Shown here piece by piece: positions 39,743 to 48,419 of a DNA stretch of 64,000 bases. Every line of letters begins with the position of its first letter. Position 1 is the first letter of the stretch. Both the position numbers and the translations under genes were made by a program. A model generated the notes under the pieces. That model was not told the origin of the DNA and searched no databases. It worked only from the letters and a program-made list of their open reading frames with translations. Source of the DNA: DSVQ01 sp964484765 (lineage in GTDB: Bacteria > Planctomycetota > Planctomycetia > Planctomycetales > Planctomycetaceae); the NCBI GenBank assembly GCA_964484765.1, contig CAZAGI010000033.1, positions 11,485 through 75,484 on the forward strand, written 5' to 3'.

Positions 39743-40893
39743 ACGTCGTCGCGGGCCACGAGATGACTGATCCTGCTTCCACAGAGCCTGATCCCGCACT
39801 GCTCGCCGCGCTGCGGTTGATGCTCGTCAACGGCATCGGGCCGCGGACGTGGCAATCGTTGTTGGATGCGTTTGGCTCACCGGCGGAAGTGCTGGCAGCC
39901 ACGTCGGATCAATTGCAGCAGGTCAACGGCATCGGCCCCAAACTTGCTGCGGCGATTCGCAGCAGCGATCCCGCGACTGCCATCGATGAATGGCGGGCGT
40001 GTCTGCGCGACGGCGTGCAACTTTTCGTGCGCGGCCGCGATGATTACCCCGCAGCGCTGTCGCGCATCGCTGATCCGCCACCGGTCTTGTATTGCCGAGG
40101 GACGCTGAGCAAAGCCGATGAACTCGCGGTGGCGATCGTCGGTTCACGCCATTGCACGGCTTACGGACGGCAGACCGCGGAGAAACTCGCTGGGGCGCTG
40201 GCACGGGCAGGCATCACCGTCGTGAGTGGTCTCGCGCGGGGGATCGATGGCTGTGCTCATCAAGGTGCGCTGAATGCGGGTGGTCGCACGCTCGCCGTTT
40301 TTGCGACCGGACTGCAAACGATCTATCCGCCCGAGCATCGCGAGCTCGCCGACGAGGTCGTTGCGAGTGGGGCGCTCCTCACAGAATCGCCGCTCAGGCA
40401 ACAACCGTTGCCAGGGTTGTTCCCGCAGCGAAATCGCATCATTGCCGGGTTGTCATTGGGGGTGATCGTCATCGAAGCCGGCCGCGGCAGCGGGGCGTTG
40501 CACACTGCCCGGCATGCGATGGAGCAGAATCGCGAAGTCTTTGCCGTACCTGGGCGGATTGACAGCGTGCACAGCCTCGGTTGTCTCGATTTAATCCGTG
40601 ATGGGGCGACGCTCATCCGAGATGTGGAAGATGTCCTCAACGCACTGGGACCGTTAACCACTCCGGTTCCGAAAGCGGATGTCCCCGAAGAAAAAATTCA
40701 TCACCCTGCGGAACTCTTGCTCAGCGATCAGGAACGGGCAATTTTGCAGTGCGTACCCAGCGACCCGCTGTCAGTCGACGAAGTCGTCCGCGCCGCGGGC
40801 CTGGAAACCAGTCGCGTACTGACGACGCTCACGGTTCTCGAAATGCGACAACTCGTGCGCCGGTTGCCGGGCGGGTTCGTCGCCAGGCGATGA
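39739..40893 (+). CDS. dprA: DNA processing protein DprA/Smf
   Basis: Loads RecA onto single-stranded DNA during uptake of DNA. 384 residues from GTG 39739; ATG 39763 is an alternative. Order: helix-hairpin-helix pair (VNGIGPRTW and VNGIGPKLA, residues 18-75), Rossmann-like DprA core (AIVGSRHCTAYGR, SGLARGIDG, LPGLFPQRNRIIAGL, IEAGRGSGAL, VFAVPGRI) and a C-terminal winged helix (SVDEVVRAAGLETSRVLTTLTVLEM). The four-base overlap with thrC implies coupling, although the functions are unrelated. Confidence 0.95.
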
Positions 40894-40936
40894 TTTGGTC
40901 TTGGCAAGCGTCGCGGCCTCAGACCAAAGTGTCGAG

Positions 40937-41884
40937 TCAATAAATCGTGCAGAAACGTGAGAGGCTCTTGCCGTTGCTCTCACAAAAGACTTCTACATTC
41001 GCATAACCGCTGCTCGCACCAAAGATCAGTACTCGATCCGAATCGCGCATGATGGTGATTGCAAGATCACCACCGCGCCGGCTGGGTGGAGGCTGGACTC
41101 CCAAACGAGCGATAGACACTCCGTGCATCCGAATCTCAGCTTCCCAGACGATCTCACCGGAAGCCAAGTTCACACGATAGAGAGGAAAATCAGAGTCGAT
41201 GTCAGCATGACAGACGAAATAGGCCGACCCTCCCTGTGAGTCGGTCGCAATGTCGGCGACCAGGCAATGCGAATAGTCCAACCGTTTCTTTCGTTCCATC
41301 ACGGCCTCAGGAACCAGCACTTTCTGTTTGCCCATCTGGATAACGGTTTGACCGCTTGAGGTGCGAATTGTCTGACCGAGGGGAAGGAACCAGTCACCCG
41401 GATGATGATCGTATTGCGGCAGTAATTTGGGGTTAATTTCAAATTGATACGTATGTGCTGTACCGGCTCTCAAAGGAAATGTGGGTCTGGGTTGAGCTTC
41501 TTGAATCACTTTTACCCACCACTTGGGAGGTTCGATTGCCAATTTCTGCCGAACCGTGTTCAAAAACTCATCCACGCTTGTCTCTGAATGTTTTTCCCGC
41601 CGCACGGCTTCCCATGCAGCGCGGATAGCCAAGTCAGTTTGAGCCAACTGCCGGAGTTCGGCACGGTTCAGGCCTGAGAAGAACGCCAGACTGGCCTCGC
41701 TCCGCGGCACATCGAGACGGTGGAAGTGATCAAATTTTTCTTGCAACGTCGACGGAAGCGCGGCAATCGCCGATCGATCCTCAGCAGAAAGATCGCCAGT
41801 CGTAGCGGCTATTGCGAAGAGGAACGGCACCAGCGAAGCAGGGAATCGGCGAGATTGTCGCTGACAGAATCGTGGAGTCTGCAT
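40937..41884 (-). CDS. Secreted protein of unknown function
   Basis: 315 residues from ATG 41884, which yields a plausible signal peptide (ASLVPFLFAIAATTGDLSA). The mature part starts with a helical segment (IAALPSTLQEKFDHFHRL) and contains beta-rich stretches ending in VLIFGASSGYANVEVFC. No family recognised. The 20 codons upstream in the same frame lack a ribosome site and are left out. Two cysteines near the C terminus could form a disulfide. Confidence 0.65.
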   Translation of the reverse strand: MQTPRFCQRQSRRFPASLVPFLFAIAATTGDLSAEDRSAIAALPSTLQEKFDHFHRLDVPRSEASLAFFSGLNRAELRQLAQTDLAIRAAWEAVRREKHSETSVDEFLNTVRQKLAIEPPKWWVKVIQEAQPRPTFPLRAGTAHTYQFEINPKLLPQYDHHPGDWFLPLGQTIRTSSGQTVIQMGKQKVLVPEAVMERKKRLDYSHCLVADIATDSQGGSAYFVCHADIDSDFPLYRVNLASGEIVWEAEIRMHGVSIARLGVQPPPSRRGGDLAITIMRDSDRVLIFGASSGYANVEVFCESNGKSLSRFCTIY

Positions 41885-41966
41885 CTCGGTCGTGCCCGCA
41901 AGGAAATCTGACGAAATCGCTCGTGGACCTAAGCTTTTCTGCAAAATGTGTCAATCGCAATCGAAG

Positions 41967-42884
41967 TCACATCCAGGTGAAATCCCACGCTTCGCCATTC
42001 TTCGCGTGGCTGGCGTCGATGGTTTTCAGCCGCAGCGAGACGCCGTTCTCTTTCACTTCCGCACGGACCCACCCGTTCGGCTTCCCTTCGGCAAACGTAT
42101 AGGCCACCGGCGGCAGATTGATGAGGTGCATGCCGCTGCGTTCGTATTTGGCCCAGTCGTGCGAGTGGCCGAAGATGAACATTTTGACGTGTTTGAATGA
42201 CGAGAGAAGTTCCATGAACTCTTTCGTGTCGCGGATGCCGCCCCACGGTTTGCCTTCCGCGGGCGGATCGTACTGCGGCGTGTGATGAGCCATCACAATC
42301 GCCGGTTTGTCGGACCGGGCCGCGAGCGCTTTTGCCAGCCATGCCCGTTGTTGTTCTCCAATTTCACCCACCGTCACGTTCACTTCGCGCAGCGAATCGA
42401 GCAGGAACCAGTTCGCGTGCGGTGATTCAAGGATCGTGATGTGCTTCGATTCGAGCAGCGGCTGTTCCGGTTTCTGGTTCTTCAGCGCGGCATAAAACGG
42501 ACCACGGTCGTCGTGGTTCCCCATCGTCATGTGCAGCGGATAACCAGCGTCACTGAGCGGCGCGAGACAGTTCGCAAGGTTTGCGTAGTCCGCGGGCAGT
42601 CCTTTTAGATATGCACAATCACCATTGATGATCACACCCGCCGGTCGCACTTCCGCCGCCAGCACTTCACGCACGACTTGCTGGAGATTGCTCGTCATGT
42701 TGGTGTCGCGCGCAACGACCTCGGGCGATTCTGGAATGTGCGTGTCGGACAGCAGCGCGAACACATTCGGGTTCGCGTTCCGCTCGGCGCTCCACGCGGA
42801 TTGCCAGACCAGCAACCCCGCCGCAGCCGCCGTGCTGTTAGCCAAAAAAGAACGTCGCGACAACGAAGCGGTGTGCAATGGCAT
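41967..42884 (-). CDS. Tat-exported metallophosphoesterase
   Basis: 305 residues, twin-arginine signal SRRSFLANSTAAAAGLL. The calcineurin-like metal site is complete: LLSDTHIP, INGDCAY, MGNHDD, MAHHTPQY and FGHSHDW. Start ATG 42884 has GGAGA eight bases upstream; the longer ORF reads into the palindromic element 42905-42986, a typical false extension. Likely periplasmic phosphodiesterase or phosphatase; substrate unknown. Confidence 0.88.
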   Translation of the reverse strand: MPLHTASLSRRSFLANSTAAAAGLLVWQSAWSAERNANPNVFALLSDTHIPESPEVVARDTNMTSNLQQVVREVLAAEVRPAGVIINGDCAYLKGLPADYANLANCLAPLSDAGYPLHMTMGNHDDRGPFYAALKNQKPEQPLLESKHITILESPHANWFLLDSLREVNVTVGEIGEQQRAWLAKALAARSDKPAIVMAHHTPQYDPPAEGKPWGGIRDTKEFMELLSSFKHVKMFIFGHSHDWAKYERSGMHLINLPPVAYTFAEGKPNGWVRAEVKENGVSLRLKTIDASHAKNGEAWDFTWM

Positions 42885-42904
42885 GGGTTGGTCTCCGAAA
42901 AAAT

Positions 42905-42986
42905 CAGAGCCGCGACCGTCAGGGAGCGAGTTCTGTTTCTGCGTGTTCAACACAGAAGAACGCGCTCCCTGACGGTCGCGGCTCTG
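42905..42986. repeat. Palindromic element family B
   Basis: Perfect 24-bp arms (42905-42928, CAGAGCCGCGACCGTCAGGG and four more bases, and 42963-42986) around a 34-base centre. It sits between the isomerase-like gene and the metallophosphoesterase start and, translated, produces QSRDRQGA and LPDGRGS, peptides that I recall from many false planctomycete ORFs. A single related arm occurs at 50517-50540. Confidence 0.9.
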
Positions 42987-42997
42987 AAAGAGTGACA

Positions 42998-43993
42998 TTA
43001 CTCCGAAAACGCGGCGTCGAATGCGCGGGCCGATGGCGCGAAGTCAACGTTCTTGACGTACTGGCACGATTCGCGGGCACCGTGCTCGCGGTCCATGCCG
43101 GAGTCTTCCCATTCGACCGACAGCGGGCCCTGGTACTTGGCGGCGTTGAGGGCGCGGATGATTTCCTCGAACTGCACGCCGCCACGGCCGACGCTGCGGA
43201 AGTCCCACCCGCGGCGCGGATCGCCGAATGACAAATGGCTGGCGAGGATGCCGCTCTTACCGTTGAGCGTGACCTTCGCATCTTTCATGTGAACGTGATA
43301 GATGCGGTCCGAGAAGGCGCGGATGAACTCGACGGGGTCAACGCCTTGCCAGATCAGGTGGCTGGGGTCGAAGTTGAAACCGAATTCTTCCCGGCGATCG
43401 AGAGCCTGCAGTGCCCGTTCGGTGCTGTAAATGTCGAACGCGATTTCGGTCGGGTGAACTTCCAGCGCGAACTTCACGCCGCATTCCTGGAAGACGTCGA
43501 GGATCGGGTTCCAGCGATCGGCGAGAAGCTGGAAACCGGCGTCGTACATGGGCTTCGGCGTCGGCGGGAAATCGTAAATCAGGTGCCAGACACTGCTGCC
43601 GGTGAAACCGTTGACGACGCTGACGCCGAGTTTCTTCGCCGCGCGGGCGGTGTTCTTCATCTCGTCCGCGGCGCGTTGATTGACGCCTTCCGGCTTGCCG
43701 TCGCCCCACACATACGGCGGCAGAATTGTCTTGTGGCGGGCGTCGATATTGTCCAGCACGGCCTGGCCGACAAGGTGATTCGAGATCGCAAACACCTGCA
43801 GATCATACTTTTCGAGGAGTTCGCGTTTGCGGGCGCAATAGCCGTCGTCAGACAACGCTTTGTCGACTTCGAAATGGTCACCCCAGCAGGCGAGTTCAAG
43901 ACCGTCGTAGCCGAAATCCTTGGCCTTCTTGCAGAGTTCTTCCAACTTGAGATCGGCCCATTGACCGGTGAAAAGCGTGACGGGACGGCCCAT
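42998..43993 (-). CDS. Sugar phosphate isomerase/epimerase-family TIM barrel
   Basis: 331 residues, xylose isomerase-like barrel. Metal ligands are visible in order: LEVHPTE, FDPSHLIW, HVHMKD and VEWEDSGM. Start ATG 43993 has AAGGAAT four bases upstream. Cytoplasmic (no signal). Family members act on sugars, inositol derivatives or keto sugars; the substrate cannot be told. The gene precedes the palindrome 42905-42986 and the metallophosphoesterase. Confidence 0.9.
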   Translation of the reverse strand: MGRPVTLFTGQWADLKLEELCKKAKDFGYDGLELACWGDHFEVDKALSDDGYCARKRELLEKYDLQVFAISNHLVGQAVLDNIDARHKTILPPYVWGDGKPEGVNQRAADEMKNTARAAKKLGVSVVNGFTGSSVWHLIYDFPPTPKPMYDAGFQLLADRWNPILDVFQECGVKFALEVHPTEIAFDIYSTERALQALDRREEFGFNFDPSHLIWQGVDPVEFIRAFSDRIYHVHMKDAKVTLNGKSGILASHLSFGDPRRGWDFRSVGRGGVQFEEIIRALNAAKYQGPLSVEWEDSGMDREHGARESCQYVKNVDFAPSARAFDAAFSE

Positions 43994-44175
43994 CGATGGG
44001 ATTCCTTGTTGCAAAGCCGAAGGTGGAGTGATGGGTGAGCGCATTCGCAGAGTCGCCGCGCTCCCTGCAGAAAAACGGTAAAACCGCGTCCGAGGAAAGT
44101 CAACGATCCGCGGTTCCGAACTCCAGTGAGTCGAAATCGCGGATCGAAATTGGACGCATCAGCGTACTCGGACGC

Positions 44176-46617
44176 TCACTTTTCCGCTTGGCGCTTGGCT
44201 TGCATCAGCTTTTGCTCGCTGTCTTTGCGGTAACCGTCGATCTTGGTCAACGCCACGGCGGCTTCGTAATGCGGGATTGCCGAGACCGCATCGCCGGCAT
44301 CGAGGAACACATCCGCCAAGTTGCGATGCCAGAAATACTCCAACAGTTCTGAACGTCGCTCCGGCAAGGCGGCTTCCGACTTTTTTGCCGCGGCCAGTGC
44401 CTTCGGTTTGTCGTTTCCCTTCAACCACGCGGCAGCGGCTTCCTTGTAATGCCACGCGGCGAGAGAATCATCCCGCCCGGCGGTTTTCTCGAACAATTCG
44501 GCACCCTGCGCATACTTCTTCGCTTTGACATACTGGGCCGCGAGATCGGCCGCATCGGCGACGCTGAGACCTTCGCCCTCGGCTTGCTGAATTCGTGCGA
44601 GCCGTTCCAGCATGACGACCGAGCGGTGCGGATCGTCGACCAGGCGGCCATAGAACTCGCATAGAATGTAAAGCGTGCCGACATCATCGGGATCCTCTTT
44701 GAGCCGGTCTTCGTAGCGCTTTGCCGCTTCCGCTGTTTTGCCGCGCTGTCGCAGAAAGCCCAGCAGTTCCGACCGGGCCAGGGATCGCTCGGCGACGCGT
44801 TCGGAATGGGCGATGATGAACTCGAGCGCAGTGGCTTTCAACGTCCAATCATTGGCAATCGTGTAAACGGGAAGCAGCGCCCGGTAGACTTTCAATTTGT
44901 AATCGTCATCGCGCGCCATGCGGAGCGCGGCTTCGAGCGGCTCCTGACTGCGGGCATCTTCTCGCGCGCCCAGAAACGCAGTGCCAATCCGGAAGGCTTC
45001 TTCCGCGGAGGCGTATTTTTCGTCGGCGACGGCGGGGGCGTCGCTCGGGGTTTCCGAGCGTTTCTTCTTCTTTTTCCGCGGTTGATTCTCGGCGAGCAGT
45101 TTCGAATTTTCGTCCGGAGCGGTGAACGTCACTTGCGGCGGGTGCTGAATGACCACCTCCGGCAAAGTTCTCTCGCTCGGAGTGACCGAGTCCGGCAACA
45201 GGTCGATCGGCTCTTCCGTCGGTTGTTCCAGCGGTGACGACATCGTCTCCTTCGGCACGGACGGTAACGTCACAGCGGCGAGGTTCGGGCCACGCTCGGT
45301 CGGTCCGGTGAAGGACAGCATCCACAGTGTCAGTAAACCCAGCGGTAACAGGACGAGCGACATCGCCAAACCTCCCAAAAGAAACACTGCGACAAACCAC
45401 CAGCGCGACAGCACCGCCGGTTTCTGACGAAGAACACGGCCGGCCGGAGTGAGGCTCACGCTCAAATCATCCGGAATCGCATAGACCGCTGGATTTTGCA
45501 CGTGCCGCAAACAGTCTTCGAGCAACTGTGCCACATCCGCCGCAGAGCCGAGGCGATCTTTGGGCGACTTCTGATGCAGATGATCGATCAGTGTCTCGAG
45601 CCAATCGGGCGTCGCGGGATGCATGTCACTCAAACGGCGGGGCGAGCCGTGACAGATGCGCTTCAGCACACCGAAAGTGGTCTCGGCACGAAACGGCGGT
45701 CGACCCGCGGCCATGGCGTACAACACACTTCCCAGGCTGAAAAGGTCCGTGCGGTGATCGATCGCGTCCCCGCGGGCTTGTTCCGGCGACATGTACTGCG
45801 GGGTCCCGGCGATCACACCCGTGCGCGTGAGCGACGCATCATCGACCGCGCGGGCCAAACCGAAATCAGCGAGCCACGCGTGATGCCCCTGTTTTTCGAG
45901 CAGAATGTTCGCGGGCTTCACATCGCGATGGACCAGCCCCCGTGCGTGAGCCGCCTGGAGGGCTTGCGCGATCTGCAGTCCGATGGTGAGTTGCTCGACG
46001 AGTTCCAACGGCCCCTGACGGTCGAGCCGGGCCTGCAGCGATTCGCAATCGAGAAACGGCATGATGAGATACGGCAAACGGCTCTGGGCATGAATCGCGT
46101 GAATGGGCATCACATGGGGATGAATCACTGCCGCTGCCGCTTGCGCTTCACGCACGAACCGCTTCCGTGCCGCGGCATGCTCGGCGACTTCGGGCCGCAA
46201 CATTTTCACAGCGACCAACCGTTTCAACGGTTCCTGCCAACCTTTGAGCACAATTCCCGACGATCCCCGTCCAACGACTTCCAGAATCTCAATATCATCG
46301 AGCCGTCCCAACGCGCCGGGCGAGGCGGAGGGCATTAGAAAATCGACGGCGAAATCGACCGGCGTCGCTGCGTACCACTCCGGGCCCTCTCCACCCACGT
46401 CGTCCAATTCCTCGGCATTCTGTGCCGAGACCTGCCGCAAGATCGTGCCGGTTTCACCCCATTCGCGCTCTGCGGCAGCAAGACGTTCCAGTTCGGCCCG
46501 ACAGGCGGCGCATTGCGTGAGGTGCACTTCCAGCTGCTGTTCTTCCGCGGTTGCCAGCGCGTCTTGCAGGCAACGCGTCAGCAATTCCCGCGGACATTCG
46601 GGGGCTTGCGGCATCAT
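44176..46617 (-). CDS. Transmembrane Ser/Thr kinase with anti-sigma-like Cys/His motif and TPR tail
   Basis: 813 residues. Residues 20-45 read as a zf-HC2 anti-sigma finger (His32, Cys36, Cys39: VHLTQCAACRAE). Hanks-type kinase about 106-370: GRGSSG loop, Lys138, HRDVKPAN with Asp232, DFG 251-253, GTPQYMSPEQA. A membrane helix pair region (WWFVAVFLLGGLAMSLVLLPLGLLTLWML) near 400-430 leads to an outside region with a low-complexity linker and, from about 540, TPR-like helices (LRMARDDDYKLKVYRALL, ALEFIIAHSERVAERSL). Start overlaps the ECF sigma stop by four bases (ATGA), so the pair is co-translated and likely functionally linked. Confidence 0.93.
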   Translation of the reverse strand: MMPQAPECPRELLTRCLQDALATAEEQQLEVHLTQCAACRAELERLAAAEREWGETGTILRQVSAQNAEELDDVGGEGPEWYAATPVDFAVDFLMPSASPGALGRLDDIEILEVVGRGSSGIVLKGWQEPLKRLVAVKMLRPEVAEHAAARKRFVREAQAAAAVIHPHVMPIHAIHAQSRLPYLIMPFLDCESLQARLDRQGPLELVEQLTIGLQIAQALQAAHARGLVHRDVKPANILLEKQGHHAWLADFGLARAVDDASLTRTGVIAGTPQYMSPEQARGDAIDHRTDLFSLGSVLYAMAAGRPPFRAETTFGVLKRICHGSPRRLSDMHPATPDWLETLIDHLHQKSPKDRLGSAADVAQLLEDCLRHVQNPAVYAIPDDLSVSLTPAGRVLRQKPAVLSRWWFVAVFLLGGLAMSLVLLPLGLLTLWMLSFTGPTERGPNLAAVTLPSVPKETMSSPLEQPTEEPIDLLPDSVTPSERTLPEVVIQHPPQVTFTAPDENSKLLAENQPRKKKKKRSETPSDAPAVADEKYASAEEAFRIGTAFLGAREDARSQEPLEAALRMARDDDYKLKVYRALLPVYTIANDWTLKATALEFIIAHSERVAERSLARSELLGFLRQRGKTAEAAKRYEDRLKEDPDDVGTLYILCEFYGRLVDDPHRSVVMLERLARIQQAEGEGLSVADAADLAAQYVKAKKYAQGAELFEKTAGRDDSLAAWHYKEAAAAWLKGNDKPKALAAAKKSEAALPERRSELLEYFWHRNLADVFLDAGDAVSAIPHYEAAVALTKIDGYRKDSEQKLMQAKRQAEK

Positions 46618-47240
46618 GTGCGTTCCTCGCTGTTCGGTACTTCGCCGTCGTCTTGCAGCAGGCGGGCCACCTGTTCCTTGAGCCGGACCATCACACGACT
46701 GCGGGCCATATACACCGCTCCGGTCGATAACCCCAATTCGTTCGCGACGACTTCAATCGGACGATGCAGCACGGTGGTTTCCCAGAACGCTTTCCAGGTC
46801 GATTCGCGGAATTCGTCCCGCACGCGCGAGACGGCCCATGCAAAGACCGCCTGCTGATATTCCTGTCGGGCGTGGGAATCGTTTTCGACAGCCGCGACAT
46901 CATTCATCCGTGCGAGAAACTGCGTGCCGCCGCCGCTGTCCGGCTGTCGGCTTTTACGCTGCAGGAACTTGATGGCCGCGTGCCGGGCAATCGTGGCCAT
47001 CCACCGGCGAAATGCTCCCGGTCGACCGTCGGGCTTCCAGTTCACGACCGATTGGCAAATCGAGGTCAGCACCTGCTGGGCCACATCCTGGGCATCGGCG
47101 TCCTGCAAGCCGCGGCGCTGCAAATACGTCAATAGAAACGGTTCGTACTCGGCGATGAACTCATGCCATGCCGCTTCATCGCGTTCGTCCTGCAGACGAA
47201 CGACCAAATTCCAGCGGGTTTCCGGCGGTGCAGACGACAT
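46614..47240 (-). CDS. ECF RNA polymerase sigma factor, planctomycete type
   Basis: 208 residues from ATG 47240. Region 2 is visible around FIAEYEPFLLTYLQRRGLQDADAQDVAQQVL and FRRWMATIARHAAIKFL; region 4 around RPIEVVANELGLSTGAVYMARSRVMVRLKE. It matches sigma factors coupled to Ser/Thr kinases. No separate anti-sigma gene is present; the downstream kinase's N-terminal Cys/His motif is the candidate inhibitor. Confidence 0.93.
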   Translation of the reverse strand: MSSAPPETRWNLVVRLQDERDEAAWHEFIAEYEPFLLTYLQRRGLQDADAQDVAQQVLTSICQSVVNWKPDGRPGAFRRWMATIARHAAIKFLQRKSRQPDSGGGTQFLARMNDVAAVENDSHARQEYQQAVFAWAVSRVRDEFRESTWKAFWETTVLHRPIEVVANELGLSTGAVYMARSRVMVRLKEQVARLLQDDGEVPNSEERT

Positions 47241-47368
47241 GGCTTTGCTGTTTGAAGAGAAGTCCCGATTTCCAACAGGATAAAGCCTCACAGGACGCAA
47301 TTCTCACGCGAATTCCGAGAAATCGGCCCCTAAGTTGATGATCACGGTGGGCAGAATGGGCCCCATTG

Positions 47369-47396
47369 AACCCCCGGTCGTGCGCGACCGGGGGTT
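47369..47396 (-). terminator. Terminator hairpin of the zinc-ribbon membrane protein gene
   Basis: A perfect 12-bp GC-rich stem (AACCCCCGGTCG) with a TGCG loop directly abuts the stop codon of the gene ending at 47397. The following bases are not T-rich on the minus strand, so it is a strong hairpin with weak tract. Confidence 0.6.
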
Positions 47397-48389
47397 TCAG
47401 AGCGCGCTTTTCGCCGGCACCGGTTCTTCAATCGTTACGACGGTAAAGAACCCCACCGACAGCGCCAGGCCGAGCTTCAACGTGATCCAGAACGGGCTGT
47501 AGCTGGCAATGACCTGCGGCATCAGCCGTGCGGCGATCGTCAGGTCGATCACACCGGCGAACCAGAAGAGCTGGATCATGACGTACAGCAATTCCCCCAT
47601 GGCCACGGCCGCGACGACAAACAGGCCACCGAGCCATCGCGGGGCGCGACGGACCAGCCCCGTCTTCTTCAACGCACCACCGAGCGGGATCCCGAGTGCC
47701 GCACCGATACCAAGCATGACCATGAAGATGACCATCCCCGTGGCTTTATTGAGCTCGATGACCTGCACGCGAAACCAGTCGAGCAACCACTCGGTGAGCA
47801 TCCACACCCCGGCCCAACCGACGGCGACGAAGAAACACAATGCCGGCACGCTCATCCAGGCACCGCGGCGTGGACGATTGAAGGCTTCGATTTCCGCAGC
47901 GTGCTGCTCGAGCCGCCGAGTGAAGCACACCGGGCAAGCGCGGCTCGTCCGCCCCAAATGATGGACGATCCCGGTATCCTCGATCGTGCCGCAGTAAAGG
48001 CAACCGGCGGGATGACCCAACCCGGCGGCAATCAACGACTCCGCGAACTCGGTGACCAATTCCCGAATGGCGTCCGCGGGCAGACCGGTCAGCTGCAAAA
48101 GCGCCAGTTGCACTTCATCCTGCTGGACCGACACCCGCATCGACGCGTTAGACAACCCCTGCAACAGCGGGCGCATTTCCTCCAAGCGTTCCGCATGCAG
48201 GTCGACGCGAAAATCGAACGTCAGCACCAGCGGGTCGGCACTCACGAGCGTCAATGTTGCGGGCAAACCGGCGACCTCGCCGCACGCGTGCTGGTCGTCG
48301 ACGAGTTGGAATGCCAGTTCCTGCAGCAGCGCCGTCAAAAAGAGATCGGCTGGATGAGTCGACATGGCGTCGCGCACGGTCTCTGCCAC
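47397..48389 (-). CDS. Zinc-ribbon membrane protein of unknown function
   Basis: 330 residues. GTG 48389 is supported by GGAGG seven bases before it. The first 125 residues are soluble alpha/beta (FQLVDDQHACGEVAGLP, VSVQQDEVQLALL); then a Cys4-type site GCLYCG...CPVC (about 130-155) which may bind zinc; then four membrane helices (VPALCFFVAVGWAGVWMLTEW, MVIFMVMLGIGAALGIPL, LFVVAAVAMGELLYVMI, ITLKLGLALSVGFFTVV). No family recognised. A sensing or protein-binding role is possible. Confidence 0.75.
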   Translation of the reverse strand: MAETVRDAMSTHPADLFLTALLQELAFQLVDDQHACGEVAGLPATLTLVSADPLVLTFDFRVDLHAERLEEMRPLLQGLSNASMRVSVQQDEVQLALLQLTGLPADAIRELVTEFAESLIAAGLGHPAGCLYCGTIEDTGIVHHLGRTSRACPVCFTRRLEQHAAEIEAFNRPRRGAWMSVPALCFFVAVGWAGVWMLTEWLLDWFRVQVIELNKATGMVIFMVMLGIGAALGIPLGGALKKTGLVRRAPRWLGGLFVVAAVAMGELLYVMIQLFWFAGVIDLTIAARLMPQVIASYSPFWITLKLGLALSVGFFTVVTIEEPVPAKSAL

Positions 48390-48419
48390 CGTTCGGCCTC
48401 CGGATTCTCGACCAAACCA

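Noticed and set aside
42884..42998. Longer N terminus for the metallophosphoesterase
   Set aside because: It is translated from palindrome B and contains the QSRDRQGA-type peptide; the Tat signal begins at the inner ATG.
47369..47396. Terminator of the ECF sigma operon's upstream promoter region acting as riboswitch
   Set aside because: Simple 12-bp stem next to a stop codon; no alternative pairing recognised.
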